Below are positions 22,920 through 32,839 of a stretch of 64,000 bases of DNA, in pieces. Position numbers and translations under genes: made by a program. The DNA is taken from NCBI GenBank assembly GCA_928722015.1, contig CAKMWI010000004.1, forward strand, positions 248,001-312,000, given 5' to 3'. The DNA comes from Candidatus Gastranaerophilales bacterium. GTDB taxonomy: Bacteria > Cyanobacteriota > Vampirovibrionia > Gastranaerophilales > Gastranaerophilaceae. Numbering within the stretch: position 1 is the first letter of the stretch; each line of letters opens with the position of its first letter. The notes beneath the pieces are model-generated. The model ran no database searches. It saw only the letters and a list, made by a program, of their open reading frames with translations, and was not told the origin of the DNA.

Positions 22920-24086
22920 ATGAAATTTAATAATATTTTAAAAAATATATTTATAAGCTGGATATTTTTAGGGACTTTGTTATTTTTAGGGGCTCAGCAG
23001 TCTGTGTTGGCTTCTTCTTCCCCTTCACTTAGTCAAAAATTAAAACAAACGAATAATAAGCGATATTATTTTCAGCAAAAGAAGCGTCAGGCGGATTTAA
23101 AACTTAGAACTGAGAAGAATAAATTAAGTAATAATCAACAAAAACTTGAACGTGCGCATCAGGAGCTTCAGGCAACCACAATGCGTTATAATGCGTTAAT
23201 TGCTAATTTATCCTCTATGGAAAGTCAATTGAATAGCGCAATAACTGAATTTAGAAGTATCGATGCAGCAATGAAATCACGAATTCGTCAAGTATATAAA
23301 CATCAAAGGACCGGAATGTTTGAACTGATTCTTTCAGCTAGAGATGTTAATACTTTGATGGATATGTTTTATTTTGAAAAAATAGTAATCCAAGATGATT
23401 ATAGAAGGATGCAAGCCGTAAAAGCAAAGGCTGACGAGATTGCACGTTTAAAAGCTCAGGTAGAGAGTCAAAGAAGAATGGTAGAAGCTTCAATTCGAGA
23501 TATAAATAATCAAAGGGCTTCTATTCAGAATTCTATTGCTGAAAATAAATCCATGATTGAGCGTTTACAAAAAGATAAAAGTTATTACGAAAGATCAGAG
23601 CGGGAACTGGCAAGACAATCTGCCAGCATTCAGCGTATGATTGAAAGTTTGACAAGAAAAACTCAGGGAAGTTCTTCCGTCAGAGTTTCTTCTACCGGAT
23701 TTATTCGTCCTATATCAGGTCCTATAACTTCTCCGTTCGGTTATAGAATTCATCCGATATTTAAGAGTCGAATATTCCATTCAGGTATTGATATAGCTGG
23801 TCCTAATGGTGGTGCAATCAAGGCTTCAAATGATGGAAAAGTTATATATTCTGGTTGGTATGGCGGCTATGGAAAGGTTGTAATTTTGGATCATGGTATT
23901 GTAAATGGTAAGCCTATTACAACTTTGTACGGGCACATGTCTGCAATTAATGTTAGTAACGGGCAGTATGTAAAAAAAGGGCAGACTGTTGGCAGAGAAG
24001 GGTCAACAGGATACAGTACAGGACCTCATTGTCATTTTGAGGTACGTGTAAACGGTAAACCTACAAATCCGTTAAGTTACATTTAA
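22920..24086 (+). CDS. EnvC-like M23 murein hydrolase/activator with coiled coil
   Basis: A 388-residue secreted protein: signal sequence (about 1-31), a long coiled coil (about 35-250) and a C-terminal M23/LytM domain (about 265-388). The zinc-site residues appear intact in IFHSGIDIAG (H-x3-D) and GPHCHFEVRV (HxH), with LDHG and TLYGHMS between. If active it is a D,D-endopeptidase cutting peptide cross-links; EnvC relatives that have lost these residues act as amidase activators. It is the second gene of the envelope operon leading to lptD-like, lpxI and lpxB genes. Confidence 0.9.
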   Translation: MKFNNILKNIFISWIFLGTLLFLGAQQSVLASSSPSLSQKLKQTNNKRYYFQQKKRQADLKLRTEKNKLSNNQQKLERAHQELQATTMRYNALIANLSSMESQLNSAITEFRSIDAAMKSRIRQVYKHQRTGMFELILSARDVNTLMDMFYFEKIVIQDDYRRMQAVKAKADEIARLKAQVESQRRMVEASIRDINNQRASIQNSIAENKSMIERLQKDKSYYERSERELARQSASIQRMIESLTRKTQGSSSVRVSSTGFIRPISGPITSPFGYRIHPIFKSRIFHSGIDIAGPNGGAIKASNDGKVIYSGWYGGYGKVVILDHGIVNGKPITTLYGHMSAINVSNGQYVKKGQTVGREGSTGYSTGPHCHFEVRVNGKPTNPLSYI

Positions 24087-24103
24087 GAATAAGGATATAA
24101 GCA

Positions 24104-26368
24104 TTGAAAAGATATTTAATTGCAGCACTTTTAATAATTGTATTTTCTAATTCTTCCTGTTATTCGGATGAATTGGAAAATTCTCCTGTTATGAACGTGC
24201 AGGATGCAGTTTTTCGCTCATCATTGACGGATTTAGTTCCTGATACTGATGGAAACGGTACTTATTCTGGGTATGACAGTTATTCATTTGATGACAATGG
24301 CAGGTCTTATAAGGAAGTAGATCCTGATAATATGCCATTTTTCAAACAAATGCGTTTGACAATAACAAACAAGCTTCTCGCAACTGGAAATGACTCTGAA
24401 GAAAATAAATCCAAGGAATCTATTATTAATAAAATTAAATTTTGGAAAAAAGATACATCAAAACAGCCATCTGAACAAACGCAAGAGATTCCTACGGATA
24501 GTGATTTGACAAATTATATACAGTCAGAAACTATTTCAGATATTCCTGAGGAAACTATATCCTTGGAAGGTGGTGTTAATGAAGAAGTTACCGAAAAACA
24601 ATTGATGTTGGATGCTGAGCATGTTGCATTTGATGATGAAACCGGTGATATGGTTGCTACTGGCAGACCTATTCTTTTTATTCCGCCTCAGAGTACAAAA
24701 ATTATTGCAGATAAAATGACTTATAATGAGGACTCTAATATATTAAAAGGTATAGGTAATGTTATTGTTATAAAGGATGGCATGCCTACAAGAGGTGATT
24801 ATCTTGAAGTTGATATGAATGAAGAAACTATGGTTATGAATAATGTTGACTCCAAGACTCAGACTATGGATATGAGTGCCAAAAAAGCAATACAAAAAGA
24901 TGGTTTGATAATTTTGCATGATGGAAATTTTCATTCTGACGAATCTCAAGTTTATCGTTTGGCTTCCAGAATGATAGGGCCTCGTTTTCATAATATGATG
25001 GTAGATGAAGATGCACGTTCATTATTTTTCGGTAATCCAACAGGTAACAATCTTGTTTTTGATATTGGTTCTTTGTATATTGACGCAAGAAAAAATCATG
25101 ATGTTATTAAAGCAAAAGATATTAAGGTTTATCATAAAGAGAAATACTTATTTTCTTGGCCAAGTTTGACCGCATACACAAATAAACAGCGAGATTATTT
25201 TGAAGCGAATTATCCTGAATTTGGTACAAAAAGAAAATTAGGTATGTATATTGGTCCAGGTTTTGTATTTGGAGGACCTGCAGGTTCTGTTATTAAAGTA
25301 ATTCCGTTTTTAAATTATAATCATAAATTTGGATTTGGTGGTGCTTTAAAATACCATAATACATATAATTCCACAGAATTAGGATATGGTTCTGCTTCAG
25401 ATATCTTTTTCTTAAGAGGTATTCAACGCTTGGATGATAATTTATTCTTACAGTATTCTTCAAATACTTATATGGATGAATGGTTCTTGGGTTCAAGAAT
25501 GCCTAAATATATGGCTGAATTGTATTATGATAAAAGATTTTTAAATAAAGACTTTTTAGCTGCGGGAAAAGATTTACAATTCCGTCATAGATTTGGTGTC
25601 GGTATCATGGAAGATAATGACAGAAATTTTTATGGTGAAAAGATAAATTCTAATGGTATATCTACAACCAGAGCTCGTTATATGGCAGAACTCAGGCAGT
25701 CTATTTATAGTTACAAAAATGAAGAAGAGCGCCTTGCATTTGATTTCAGTGTTGCAATGCAAGGTTCAGCTGCTGTTTATGGTACAGGAGATACACAGTT
25801 TATTGGTAGATTTGGGCCTAGAGTTCACATTCAGTACAAAAATTGGATGCAGGATGTAGGGTATTTTATTGCAGGCTATTCTGATAATACACCGTTACCT
25901 AGATATGATATGTATAGGTATGGTCATCAAAGTGTTTATCTTACAGAGGCTATAAGACTGAATAAATATATTTCTGTTGGTTGGTCCGGCAATATTAATC
26001 TTTCTGACGATGCTCCTAACGGCAAAATGTTTCAGGAAAACAGATTTATTGTTGCTTTTGGTCCAGATGACTGTAAAATAAGTTTAGGTTATGACTTTGT
26101 AAGACAGACAACATATTTTGGATTTAATGTAGCGTTTGATACAAAAGGAACTACAATTAATTATAAAAAAATGGAAATAAAAAATCCTGAGCGTTTAGGT
26201 AAAAATAGCCAGAAAGATGAGGAGCGAAAATTGGCATTTGCTCCTGCCAAAAAGCAACCGGAGGTTCCTCTATCTGCAAAGAAATCAAAAACACCGGCAA
26301 AGCCTGCTGTTTTAAAGTATGCTCAGGTAATTGATATTGAAGATCCCGATAAGGAAAGTGTTCAATAA
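24104..26368 (+). CDS. OstA/LptD-like LPS-assembly outer membrane protein
   Basis: A 754-residue secreted protein with a signal peptide (about 1-22). After an acidic linker, an OstA/LptA-like beta-jellyroll lies at about 170-290 (LDAEHVAFDDETGDMV, IIADKMTYNED, DYLEVDMNEETMVM), followed by a beta-strand-rich region of about 350 residues consistent with an LptD-type barrel (alternating aromatic strands such as QYSSNTYMDEWFLGS). A Lys/Pro-rich tail ends the protein. LptD inserts LPS into the outer membrane. The start is TTG at 24104 after AAGGAT. Its position before lpxI and lpxB supports the LPS role, although the sequence is divergent. Confidence 0.75.
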   Translation: MKRYLIAALLIIVFSNSSCYSDELENSPVMNVQDAVFRSSLTDLVPDTDGNGTYSGYDSYSFDDNGRSYKEVDPDNMPFFKQMRLTITNKLLATGNDSEENKSKESIINKIKFWKKDTSKQPSEQTQEIPTDSDLTNYIQSETISDIPEETISLEGGVNEEVTEKQLMLDAEHVAFDDETGDMVATGRPILFIPPQSTKIIADKMTYNEDSNILKGIGNVIVIKDGMPTRGDYLEVDMNEETMVMNNVDSKTQTMDMSAKKAIQKDGLIILHDGNFHSDESQVYRLASRMIGPRFHNMMVDEDARSLFFGNPTGNNLVFDIGSLYIDARKNHDVIKAKDIKVYHKEKYLFSWPSLTAYTNKQRDYFEANYPEFGTKRKLGMYIGPGFVFGGPAGSVIKVIPFLNYNHKFGFGGALKYHNTYNSTELGYGSASDIFFLRGIQRLDDNLFLQYSSNTYMDEWFLGSRMPKYMAELYYDKRFLNKDFLAAGKDLQFRHRFGVGIMEDNDRNFYGEKINSNGISTTRARYMAELRQSIYSYKNEEERLAFDFSVAMQGSAAVYGTGDTQFIGRFGPRVHIQYKNWMQDVGYFIAGYSDNTPLPRYDMYRYGHQSVYLTEAIRLNKYISVGWSGNINLSDDAPNGKMFQENRFIVAFGPDDCKISLGYDFVRQTTYFGFNVAFDTKGTTINYKKMEIKNPERLGKNSQKDEERKLAFAPAKKQPEVPLSAKKSKTPAKPAVLKYAQVIDIEDPDKESVQ

Positions 26369-26369
26369 T

Positions 26370-26987
26370 ATGTATGATAAATTAATAAATGAATTAATTG
26401 AATATGGACGTCTGGCAGGGGTAAAAAATTTTACTCCCGGCTTTTCAGGTAATATCTCTGCAAGATATAATGATAAAATTATAATTACTGCCACGGGAAC
26501 AGCAAACGGATATCTAAAAAGAGAGGATTTTACAGTAATTGATTATAATGGTCGCAAGATAGAAGGGATGAAAAATCCGTCTAGTGAAAAAATGCTTCAT
26601 ATTAAATTTTATCAGATGCGTCCTGATATAAATTATATTTTCCATGTTCATTCACCATATTTAACAGCATTTGCTTCTGCTGGAAAATCTTTAGACCAGC
26701 CGGTTTTAGCAGAAATAGTATATTGTTTTGGAAAAATACCTCTTGCCGAGTATGCACTGCCTGGTTCTAAAGATTTGGTTGATAATACATCAATTTATTT
26801 TAATGATTATGATGTAGTTTTAATGGCAAATCATGGTGTAATTGTTGGTGCTAATACAATAGAACAGGTTTATTTAAATTTGGAGCTCTGTGAAGCTTAT
26901 GCACAAACTGTATTGGGTGCAAAACTTCTTGGAGGTGCTAAAATATTAACAGAGGAAGAAGTAGAAAAGATTTATTCATTAAAATAA
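26370..26987 (+). CDS. Class II aldolase/adducin family protein
   Basis: A 205-residue class II aldolase-fold protein from the ATG at 26370; an earlier in-frame start would overlap the LptD-like gene. It shows FSGNISAR, the substrate-loop region, zinc ligands in FHVHSPYL, and MANHGVIVGAN near the C-terminus. The family includes fuculose-phosphate and rhamnulose-phosphate aldolases and ribulose-5-phosphate 4-epimerase; substrate cannot be decided. Between LPS genes it might supply or process a sugar for the envelope, which is inference. Confidence 0.85.
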   Translation: MYDKLINELIEYGRLAGVKNFTPGFSGNISARYNDKIIITATGTANGYLKREDFTVIDYNGRKIEGMKNPSSEKMLHIKFYQMRPDINYIFHVHSPYLTAFASAGKSLDQPVLAEIVYCFGKIPLAEYALPGSKDLVDNTSIYFNDYDVVLMANHGVIVGANTIEQVYLNLELCEAYAQTVLGAKLLGGAKILTEEEVEKIYSLK

Positions 26988-27006
26988 AGTAAAAGAGGAA
27001 AATTGA

Positions 27007-27822
27007 ATGACAATAACTTTAGATAACAAACAAGGTTTAATAGCCGGAGATGGAATATTACCGGTTAGAATGGCACAGTATGCTAAAGAAAATGGGTTTG
27101 ATGTGGTATGTATTTCTCTTGCAAAAGATAATGTGAGAGAGTTAAAAAAGTACTGCTCAAAGGTTTATTCTTGCCATCCTGGAGAAGTTAATAAAATAGA
27201 GTCAATATTAAAAGACGAGCAAATTAAGCAGTTAACCTTTTTGGGAAAAGTTCATAAAAAAGTATTGTTACAGCTTCATAAATTTGATAAACGCGCAATT
27301 GATTTAATAAAAGAAGCGTCTAGATTGAACGATGATCAAGTAATGTTGATGATAGTCAATGAACTTGAAAAAATTGGAATAGAAGTATTGGATCAGACTA
27401 TATTTATTAAAAATTTAATGATTCCGGCAGGTGTATTAGGTAAACATAAACCTACAGATGTTCAAATGGAAGATGTTAATTATGGATTTTGGTTAGCAAA
27501 GGAAATGGGAAAACTGGACGTTGGGCAGTCTGTAGTTATTAAAAATAAAATGATTATGGCAGTTGAAGCTATTGAAGGTACTGATGTATGTATAAAACGT
27601 GGTGCAAAGTTAGCCAAGGAAGGGGCTGTTATAGTAAAGGTCTCTAAACCAAGACAAGATAAGCGTTTTGATATTCCTGCAATAGGGATGAAAACACTTA
27701 GAACTATGCGTTTTCATCATGCAAATTTAATAGCTGTTGAAGCAAATGAAACTATAATTGTTGATCAGGAAAAAGTTATAAAATATGCTGATGAACATGG
27801 TATTGTTATAATGGCGGTGTAA
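27007..27822 (+). CDS. lpxI: UDP-2,3-diacylglucosamine pyrophosphatase LpxI
   Basis: LpxI hydrolyses UDP-2,3-diacylglucosamine to lipid X (2,3-diacylglucosamine-1-phosphate) in lipid A synthesis and replaces LpxH in many lineages. The 271-residue protein starts with GLIAGDGILPVRMAQ and contains FLGKVHKK, and the C-terminal DUF1009 region with VVIKNKMIMAVEAIEGTD and VKVSKPRQDKRFDIPAIG, all characteristic. Its stop abuts the lpxB start, and AGAGGA precedes its ATG. Confidence 0.95.
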   Translation: MTITLDNKQGLIAGDGILPVRMAQYAKENGFDVVCISLAKDNVRELKKYCSKVYSCHPGEVNKIESILKDEQIKQLTFLGKVHKKVLLQLHKFDKRAIDLIKEASRLNDDQVMLMIVNELEKIGIEVLDQTIFIKNLMIPAGVLGKHKPTDVQMEDVNYGFWLAKEMGKLDVGQSVVIKNKMIMAVEAIEGTDVCIKRGAKLAKEGAVIVKVSKPRQDKRFDIPAIGMKTLRTMRFHHANLIAVEANETIIVDQEKVIKYADEHGIVIMAV

Positions 27823-28950
27823 ATGAAGAAAATATTTATTATTACCGGTGAATATTCTGGAGATATTCATGCTGCAAATGTAGTTAAGCAGTTAAAGGCT
27901 TTGGACTGTGAGCTTGAATATGAAGGTATTGGTGGAATGAATATGTTTAGAGCAGGTGTTAAGCTTTTTGCAAATCAAGATAAGATGTCTGCTGTAGGAA
28001 TTTCTCCTAAAATACTTATTGATCATTATAAATTGGGTAAAGAAGTTGTCGATTACTTAAAAAATGTATATAAACCTGATTTAGTTCTTCTTATTGATTA
28101 CGGTGCGTTTAATTTGTCTGTTGCTAAATTCTTAAAAGCTGCAGGGATGAAAATTTTTTATTATATCCCGCCTCAAGTTTGGGCAAGTCGTAAGTATCGA
28201 ATTAATCTTATCAAAAAGTATGTAGATAAGGTTTTGTGTATTTTCCCTTTTGAAAAGCAATTATACGCTCAGTATGGTATTGATGTTCACTATTGTGGAC
28301 ATCCTTTAGTTTCTCAGTTGCCTCCAGCTGTTAATAAACAGGAATTTTTTACCAAACATGGATTAGATATAAGTAAAAAATTAGTTTCAGTTTTTCCGGG
28401 TTCTAGAGTTTTTGAATTGAAGCAATTAATGCCTGTGTTTAAAGATACTGTAAAAAAATTGAGAGAAAGGCATCCTGATTTGCAATTTTGTATGTCTCAT
28501 GCTCCAAATCTTTCTGATGATGTTTATAAAAAATATTTAGGAAATGATTGTGATATTAAAGTGATAAAGGGTGAAAATCAGGCATTGTTAAGTGTATCCG
28601 ACGCTCTTATTTTAGCATCCGGAACAGTTGCTTTAGAAGCTTGTTTATATAAAACTCCTATGATTATTGCATATCGCGGACCAAAGTTATTTTATTGGAT
28701 TTATCTTCTGGTCAGGTGCATAGAAAGAGTTTCTCTTCCTAATATTATTGCAGATAAATTTATTGTTCCTGAAATTATTCAGGATAGAGTTTCAGTATTG
28801 AATATTACCTATGAAATTGAAGAATTGTTATACAATCAAGCCAGAAGAGAAAAAACTATCAATGAGCTTGGCAATGTTCGAGAAATGCTTTCAAATAAAA
28901 ATTCTGCGTTAGAGGTGGCAAAAGTTATTGATATGGAATTATTTTCGTAA
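27823..28950 (+). CDS. lpxB: Lipid-A-disaccharide synthase
   Basis: LpxB joins UDP-2,3-diacylglucosamine to lipid X to make the beta-1,6-linked disaccharide of lipid A. The 375-residue GT19-type protein shows ITGEYSGDIHAANV at the N-terminus, YEGIGGMNM, LIDYGAFNLSVAK, YYIPPQVWA, GHPLVSQLP, VFPGSRVFELKQLMP and SDALILASGTVALEA. It directly follows lpxI and is the last gene of the envelope operon. Confidence 0.97.
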   Translation: MKKIFIITGEYSGDIHAANVVKQLKALDCELEYEGIGGMNMFRAGVKLFANQDKMSAVGISPKILIDHYKLGKEVVDYLKNVYKPDLVLLIDYGAFNLSVAKFLKAAGMKIFYYIPPQVWASRKYRINLIKKYVDKVLCIFPFEKQLYAQYGIDVHYCGHPLVSQLPPAVNKQEFFTKHGLDISKKLVSVFPGSRVFELKQLMPVFKDTVKKLRERHPDLQFCMSHAPNLSDDVYKKYLGNDCDIKVIKGENQALLSVSDALILASGTVALEACLYKTPMIIAYRGPKLFYWIYLLVRCIERVSLPNIIADKFIVPEIIQDRVSVLNITYEIEELLYNQARREKTINELGNVREMLSNKNSALEVAKVIDMELFS

Positions 28951-29027
28951 CATAACTTTAAAAGTCTAGTAAAATAAGCAATTTTAATTACTCTAGCTAT
29001 TTTATATAATTGTAGGCTAGTGATTTT

Positions 29028-30827
29028 ATGATAAATTCAATTCCAACAATTGAATCTAAATATAATAATACATTTGGTGAATTTACAAATAAGAAATTAC
29101 CAAGTGATTATTGGCTGCCTGCTGATGTCGATAAATCAGAAAAGAGACGAGATAAAAATAAAATAATAATCATGACGCCTGATGAGGCGAGGTCTACAAA
29201 CAATGCACGTTTAATAGGTTTATCAATAGCAGGAGCTACAGTTTTAACGGCAGCAGGATTGTTTTTTATATTGAAGGGTGGGCCAAAAGGGCTGTCAAGA
29301 AATTTCCAAAAATTTAGAGATGCATTAGAAAGAAAAGTACAAAATTCAAAACTTAATAATACAAGCCATAAAGGGCTAAATAAAGTTTATATCTTTATGA
29401 TTAGAAAACTTGATGTAGCTCAACAAAAATTTGAAGCTGTGAATAATTTTACTACGCTTAAAGATTTGCTGTTTAAAAAGATTATGTATAATGATTTTGG
29501 TTTAAAACCGTTGAAAATTACGGGGAAAACTAATTACGGACAGAAGATTCATGATGGTATTACTCGTATATTTGAAAAATTAGGTCGTCAGTCTGTTTTA
29601 AATTCATATAATAAAACTGCTGGTAAAATAGCTGAACGAAAACTCCTTTGTTCTAGTGCTGCAAAAAATATATTGTCAGGTAATACTTATGATATTATTG
29701 AAATAAATGGACTCCGCCAGTCAAAAGCTCAATGGCTTTCTCAGTTGAATGATATGAATGCAGCTTTGGATAACACTTTTGATAAACATTTTAATAAAAA
29801 TGCATTGACGTTTAGATATTTAAAGATAAAGAAAGCTGCTGAATCATTGAAAATTAATTTTGATAGTCTGAAAGTGTTTTTATCTAAGGATTTATTGAGT
29901 ACGTTTATGGCTGAAAATGTAATCGCAAAAGAAAAAGCATCTATGCAGAAAATTGTAAAAGGTTATAGAAAAAATCTTTCTTACTCTATAGCTGATTTAG
30001 CGCATGATGCTGATGATAAAATTATAAAAATGACTCAGGCAATAAGTTATAAAGATATCGAGAAGATTCAGATGTTAAGGCATTTACGTCAGGATTTTAA
30101 GGCTCTTGGAAAATCCGGTATTGGTGATAAAGACTTAAAATTTAAAATACTTAACAGTATAGAAAGTTTCAGAAAGGAAATATTGGATTCTATTAGAGGT
30201 AAATCTATAGATGAAAATGTTGCAAAAGGATTATTGGCCGGAGTCGATGATTTGAAAATGTCTGTTACTCAATTTAAGCAGGGGCAAGTTGAAGATATTT
30301 TGGATATTTATCGTAAAATCTTAAATCCTGCAGAGTATGAACTTGTTGAAAAAGCATATAAAAATGAAATTAAAGCACTAGATAAATCTATACATATAGA
30401 AACAGAAGAATTTGTAAGTAAAATAAGGGATTTGACTACCGGCGGTGCTCCGACAGATATATTAACAATACTAGGTTCTCTTGCTACACTTGGTTATTAT
30501 CTTGGAAAATCTGATAATAACGAAGAAAGAGTTTCTATATCATTAAAATACGGTATTCCGGCAATTGCAGGTATTGGGGTTACCTTATTCTGTAATGCAA
30601 AGTTGTATGCCGGTACAAAATCATTATTAATAGGTAGTATTTCTACAGTTATTGTTAACAAAATAGGTTCTTGGGCGGATAATTTGTTGAAAAAATATAG
30701 AACGTCTAAGAAGGATGAAAATTCAAAACCTGTTGTTCCTCAAATAGATGGTCAAACATTAGATTTAACCTCTTCAGATAGACAGGTTGTACAAAATAAT
30801 GTATCAATTCCAAGTAAAACAGCTTAA
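29028..30827 (+). CDS. Hypothetical membrane protein, 599 residues, mostly helical
   Basis: A 599-residue protein with a hydrophobic segment near residues 63-83 (LIGLSIAGATVLTAAGLFFIL), a long basic helical region (about 90-480), and two or three weak hydrophobic segments at about 480-555 (ILTILGSLATLGYYLGK, YGIPAIAGIGVTLFC). The N-terminus before the first helix is soluble, so topology is unclear. No catalytic motif or known family is recognised. A TATAAT box at 29005-29010 precedes the ATG; there is no clear Shine-Dalgarno sequence. It is likely lineage-specific. Confidence 0.65.
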   Translation: MINSIPTIESKYNNTFGEFTNKKLPSDYWLPADVDKSEKRRDKNKIIIMTPDEARSTNNARLIGLSIAGATVLTAAGLFFILKGGPKGLSRNFQKFRDALERKVQNSKLNNTSHKGLNKVYIFMIRKLDVAQQKFEAVNNFTTLKDLLFKKIMYNDFGLKPLKITGKTNYGQKIHDGITRIFEKLGRQSVLNSYNKTAGKIAERKLLCSSAAKNILSGNTYDIIEINGLRQSKAQWLSQLNDMNAALDNTFDKHFNKNALTFRYLKIKKAAESLKINFDSLKVFLSKDLLSTFMAENVIAKEKASMQKIVKGYRKNLSYSIADLAHDADDKIIKMTQAISYKDIEKIQMLRHLRQDFKALGKSGIGDKDLKFKILNSIESFRKEILDSIRGKSIDENVAKGLLAGVDDLKMSVTQFKQGQVEDILDIYRKILNPAEYELVEKAYKNEIKALDKSIHIETEEFVSKIRDLTTGGAPTDILTILGSLATLGYYLGKSDNNEERVSISLKYGIPAIAGIGVTLFCNAKLYAGTKSLLIGSISTVIVNKIGSWADNLLKKYRTSKKDENSKPVVPQIDGQTLDLTSSDRQVVQNNVSIPSKTA

Positions 30828-30898
30828 TAATATCCACTAAAAACAGTATAGCTATATTTCTGGTTTTTGTTAAAATCACTACTGAGGGGAGAATTGTG

Positions 30899-31918
30899 AT
30901 GACACTAACCATCAGAGAAAAATTAGAAAAAAGAGAAATTGATAACTTAAGTGATATAGCTACTAAATCTGCCTATTCAAAAGGAAGAACAGAACCTGAA
31001 GAAAAATCTGCTTTACGTACTGATTTTCAACGGGATAGAGATAGAATTTTGCATTCAAAAGCTTTCAGAAGGCTGAAGCATAAGACTCAAGTTTTTTTAT
31101 CACCATTTGATGATCATTTTAGAACAAGATTAACTCATACTCTTGAGGTTTCACAAATAGGCAGAACTATAGCAAGAGCGCTGGACTTAAATGAAGATTT
31201 GGTTGAAGCTATTTCATTAGGGCATGATTTGGGACATACACCTTTTGGTCATTGTGGGGAAGGTGTTCTTAATGAATTGGTTTCCGGCGGATTTCATCAC
31301 AATATTCAGAGTGTTCGAGTTGTTGAAGTTCTTGAACATTTAAATCTTTGTCGTGAAACTATTGATGGTATTTTAACTCATACGTGGGGATTCAAACCAA
31401 CAACACCAGAGGGGAAAGTTGTCCAATTGGCAGATAAAATTGCATATATAAATCATGATATTGAAGATTCTATTAGAGCAGGAGTTATTTCAGAAAGTGA
31501 TTTGCCAAAGGATTGTATTGATTATTTCTCATCTAATCAAAGTAAACGATTGAACAAAATGATTAATGAAGTTGTAAATAATTCTATAGGGCAGTCGGAT
31601 ATTGCAATGAGCGATGAAGGCTGGTATTATACAACAAAACTTAGGGATTGGATGTTTGAGAATGTTTATATTGATTCTCCTGCCAAGTTTGAAGAAAAAA
31701 AGGCTCGTAGAGTAATAAAAGAACTTTTTTATTTGTATGTAGAAATGCTTGAACCAATGTGTCCTAAGGAAAAAATTGTACGGGTAGTAACAGACTATAT
31801 ATCAGGCATGACTGATAGGTATGCTGTAGAAAAATTTAAAGAAAACTTTATTCCAACCGGCTTGAAATGTGGTTCAAAAGATGATTATTTATTCAAATTG
31901 GCAAAGATTATTGATTGA
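30899..31918 (+). CDS. dgt: Deoxyguanosinetriphosphate triphosphohydrolase-like protein
   Basis: A 339-residue HD-domain dNTP triphosphohydrolase of the dGTPase family, which cleaves dNTPs to nucleosides and triphosphate. The N-terminal FQRDRDRILHSKAFRRLKHKTQVF block, the first metal histidine in TRLTHTLEVSQIGR, and HDLGHTPFGHCGE (HD pair) are visible, with INHDIEDSIRAG as the later aspartate-containing motif. ATG at 30899 gives better spacing from GAGGGGA than the GTG one codon earlier. An extended -10 (TGTTAAAAT, ending 30876) lies upstream. Confidence 0.92.
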   Translation: MTLTIREKLEKREIDNLSDIATKSAYSKGRTEPEEKSALRTDFQRDRDRILHSKAFRRLKHKTQVFLSPFDDHFRTRLTHTLEVSQIGRTIARALDLNEDLVEAISLGHDLGHTPFGHCGEGVLNELVSGGFHHNIQSVRVVEVLEHLNLCRETIDGILTHTWGFKPTTPEGKVVQLADKIAYINHDIEDSIRAGVISESDLPKDCIDYFSSNQSKRLNKMINEVVNNSIGQSDIAMSDEGWYYTTKLRDWMFENVYIDSPAKFEEKKARRVIKELFYLYVEMLEPMCPKEKIVRVVTDYISGMTDRYAVEKFKENFIPTGLKCGSKDDYLFKLAKIID

Positions 31919-31936
31919 TAATTTAAAAAATAAGAG

Positions 31937-31942
31937 TATAAT
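31937..31942 (+). promoter_or_regulatory. Putative -10 box of the xer gene, near-leaderless
   Basis: A perfect TATAAT ends 9 bases before the ATG at 31952, with no Shine-Dalgarno sequence between. Expected RNA would start within a few bases of the start codon. Confidence 0.45.
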
Positions 31943-31951
31943 CAAATCTAT

Positions 31952-32827
31952 ATGGATATACAATTTTTGGCAGAATATTTAGAATATTTGGAAGTTGAAA
32001 AAGGTCTATCGACTAATACGATAGATGCATATAGAAGAGATTTAGCTGCATTTATTGATTTTTGTAAGAATCTTGGACTTGCAGATGTTACACTTGTGAA
32101 CAGAACTAATGTAAATTCTTACATCTTGAAGCTTAGAGAAAAATGTTATACTGCATCAAGCGTTGTAAGAAAAATAGCTTCACTTCGCGGTTTTTTTAAA
32201 TGGTTAAGTGCAAATGAATATATATTAACAGATCCTGTTCAGACCCTTGAACAGCCAAAACTTCCTAAAAAGCTGCCAAAAGTTATGTCAATTGAAGAAA
32301 TTAGTACGATTTTGAATTCAAATTTAAATATTGAAGAAGCGTTAATTGTAGAACTTTTATACGGTTGTGGTTTGAGAGTTTCAGAACTCGTAAATTTAAA
32401 ATTGAATAATATTGATATAAAGGCAAAATATATTCAATGTTATGGTAAGGGTTCAAAAGAAAGGATTGTCCCATTTGGTAAAAAAGCTCAGGCAGCATTG
32501 AATAAGTATTTAAAAGTCAGAGATATTAACATTTTAAAAAATAAATTGTCTGATACAAAGGTTTTATTTATAAAAGATGATGGAAAAAATCTTACAAGGC
32601 AAGATGTATATAATTTTATTAGGAAACAAGGAGAAAAAATTCATAAACATATTTCTCCGCATACGTTGCGGCATAGTTTTGCAACTCATTTGCTGGAAAA
32701 TGGTGCAGACTTAAGGGTTGTTCAAGAGCTTTTAGGGCATAGTGATGTCTCTACAACGCAACTTTATACTCATATAACTAAAAAGCGGCTTAAAGAGGTA
32801 TATTTTGCAATAAATAATGGCTCGTGA
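31952..32827 (+). CDS. Tyrosine recombinase XerC/XerD family
   Basis: A 291-residue tyrosine recombinase with an N-terminal SAM-like core-binding domain (about 1-90) and a catalytic domain (about 105-291). The catalytic residues appear in GCGLRVSELVNL (Arg), YGKGSKERIVPFG (Lys), SPHTLRHSFATHLL (His-x-x-Arg), LLGHSDVSTTQLYTHI (His and nucleophile Tyr). The length and lack of nearby integrative-element features fit a chromosomal Xer protein resolving dimers at dif; XerC and XerD cannot be separated here. bioD follows after 12 bases. Confidence 0.93.
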   Translation: MDIQFLAEYLEYLEVEKGLSTNTIDAYRRDLAAFIDFCKNLGLADVTLVNRTNVNSYILKLREKCYTASSVVRKIASLRGFFKWLSANEYILTDPVQTLEQPKLPKKLPKVMSIEEISTILNSNLNIEEALIVELLYGCGLRVSELVNLKLNNIDIKAKYIQCYGKGSKERIVPFGKKAQAALNKYLKVRDINILKNKLSDTKVLFIKDDGKNLTRQDVYNFIRKQGEKIHKHISPHTLRHSFATHLLENGADLRVVQELLGHSDVSTTQLYTHITKKRLKEVYFAINNGS

Positions 32828-32839
32828 TAATATTAAATT

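Noticed and set aside
31952..32827. Tyrosine recombinase as evidence of an integrated element
   Set aside because: It looks like a chromosomal Xer protein next to bioD, with no attachment repeats, tRNA or phage genes near.
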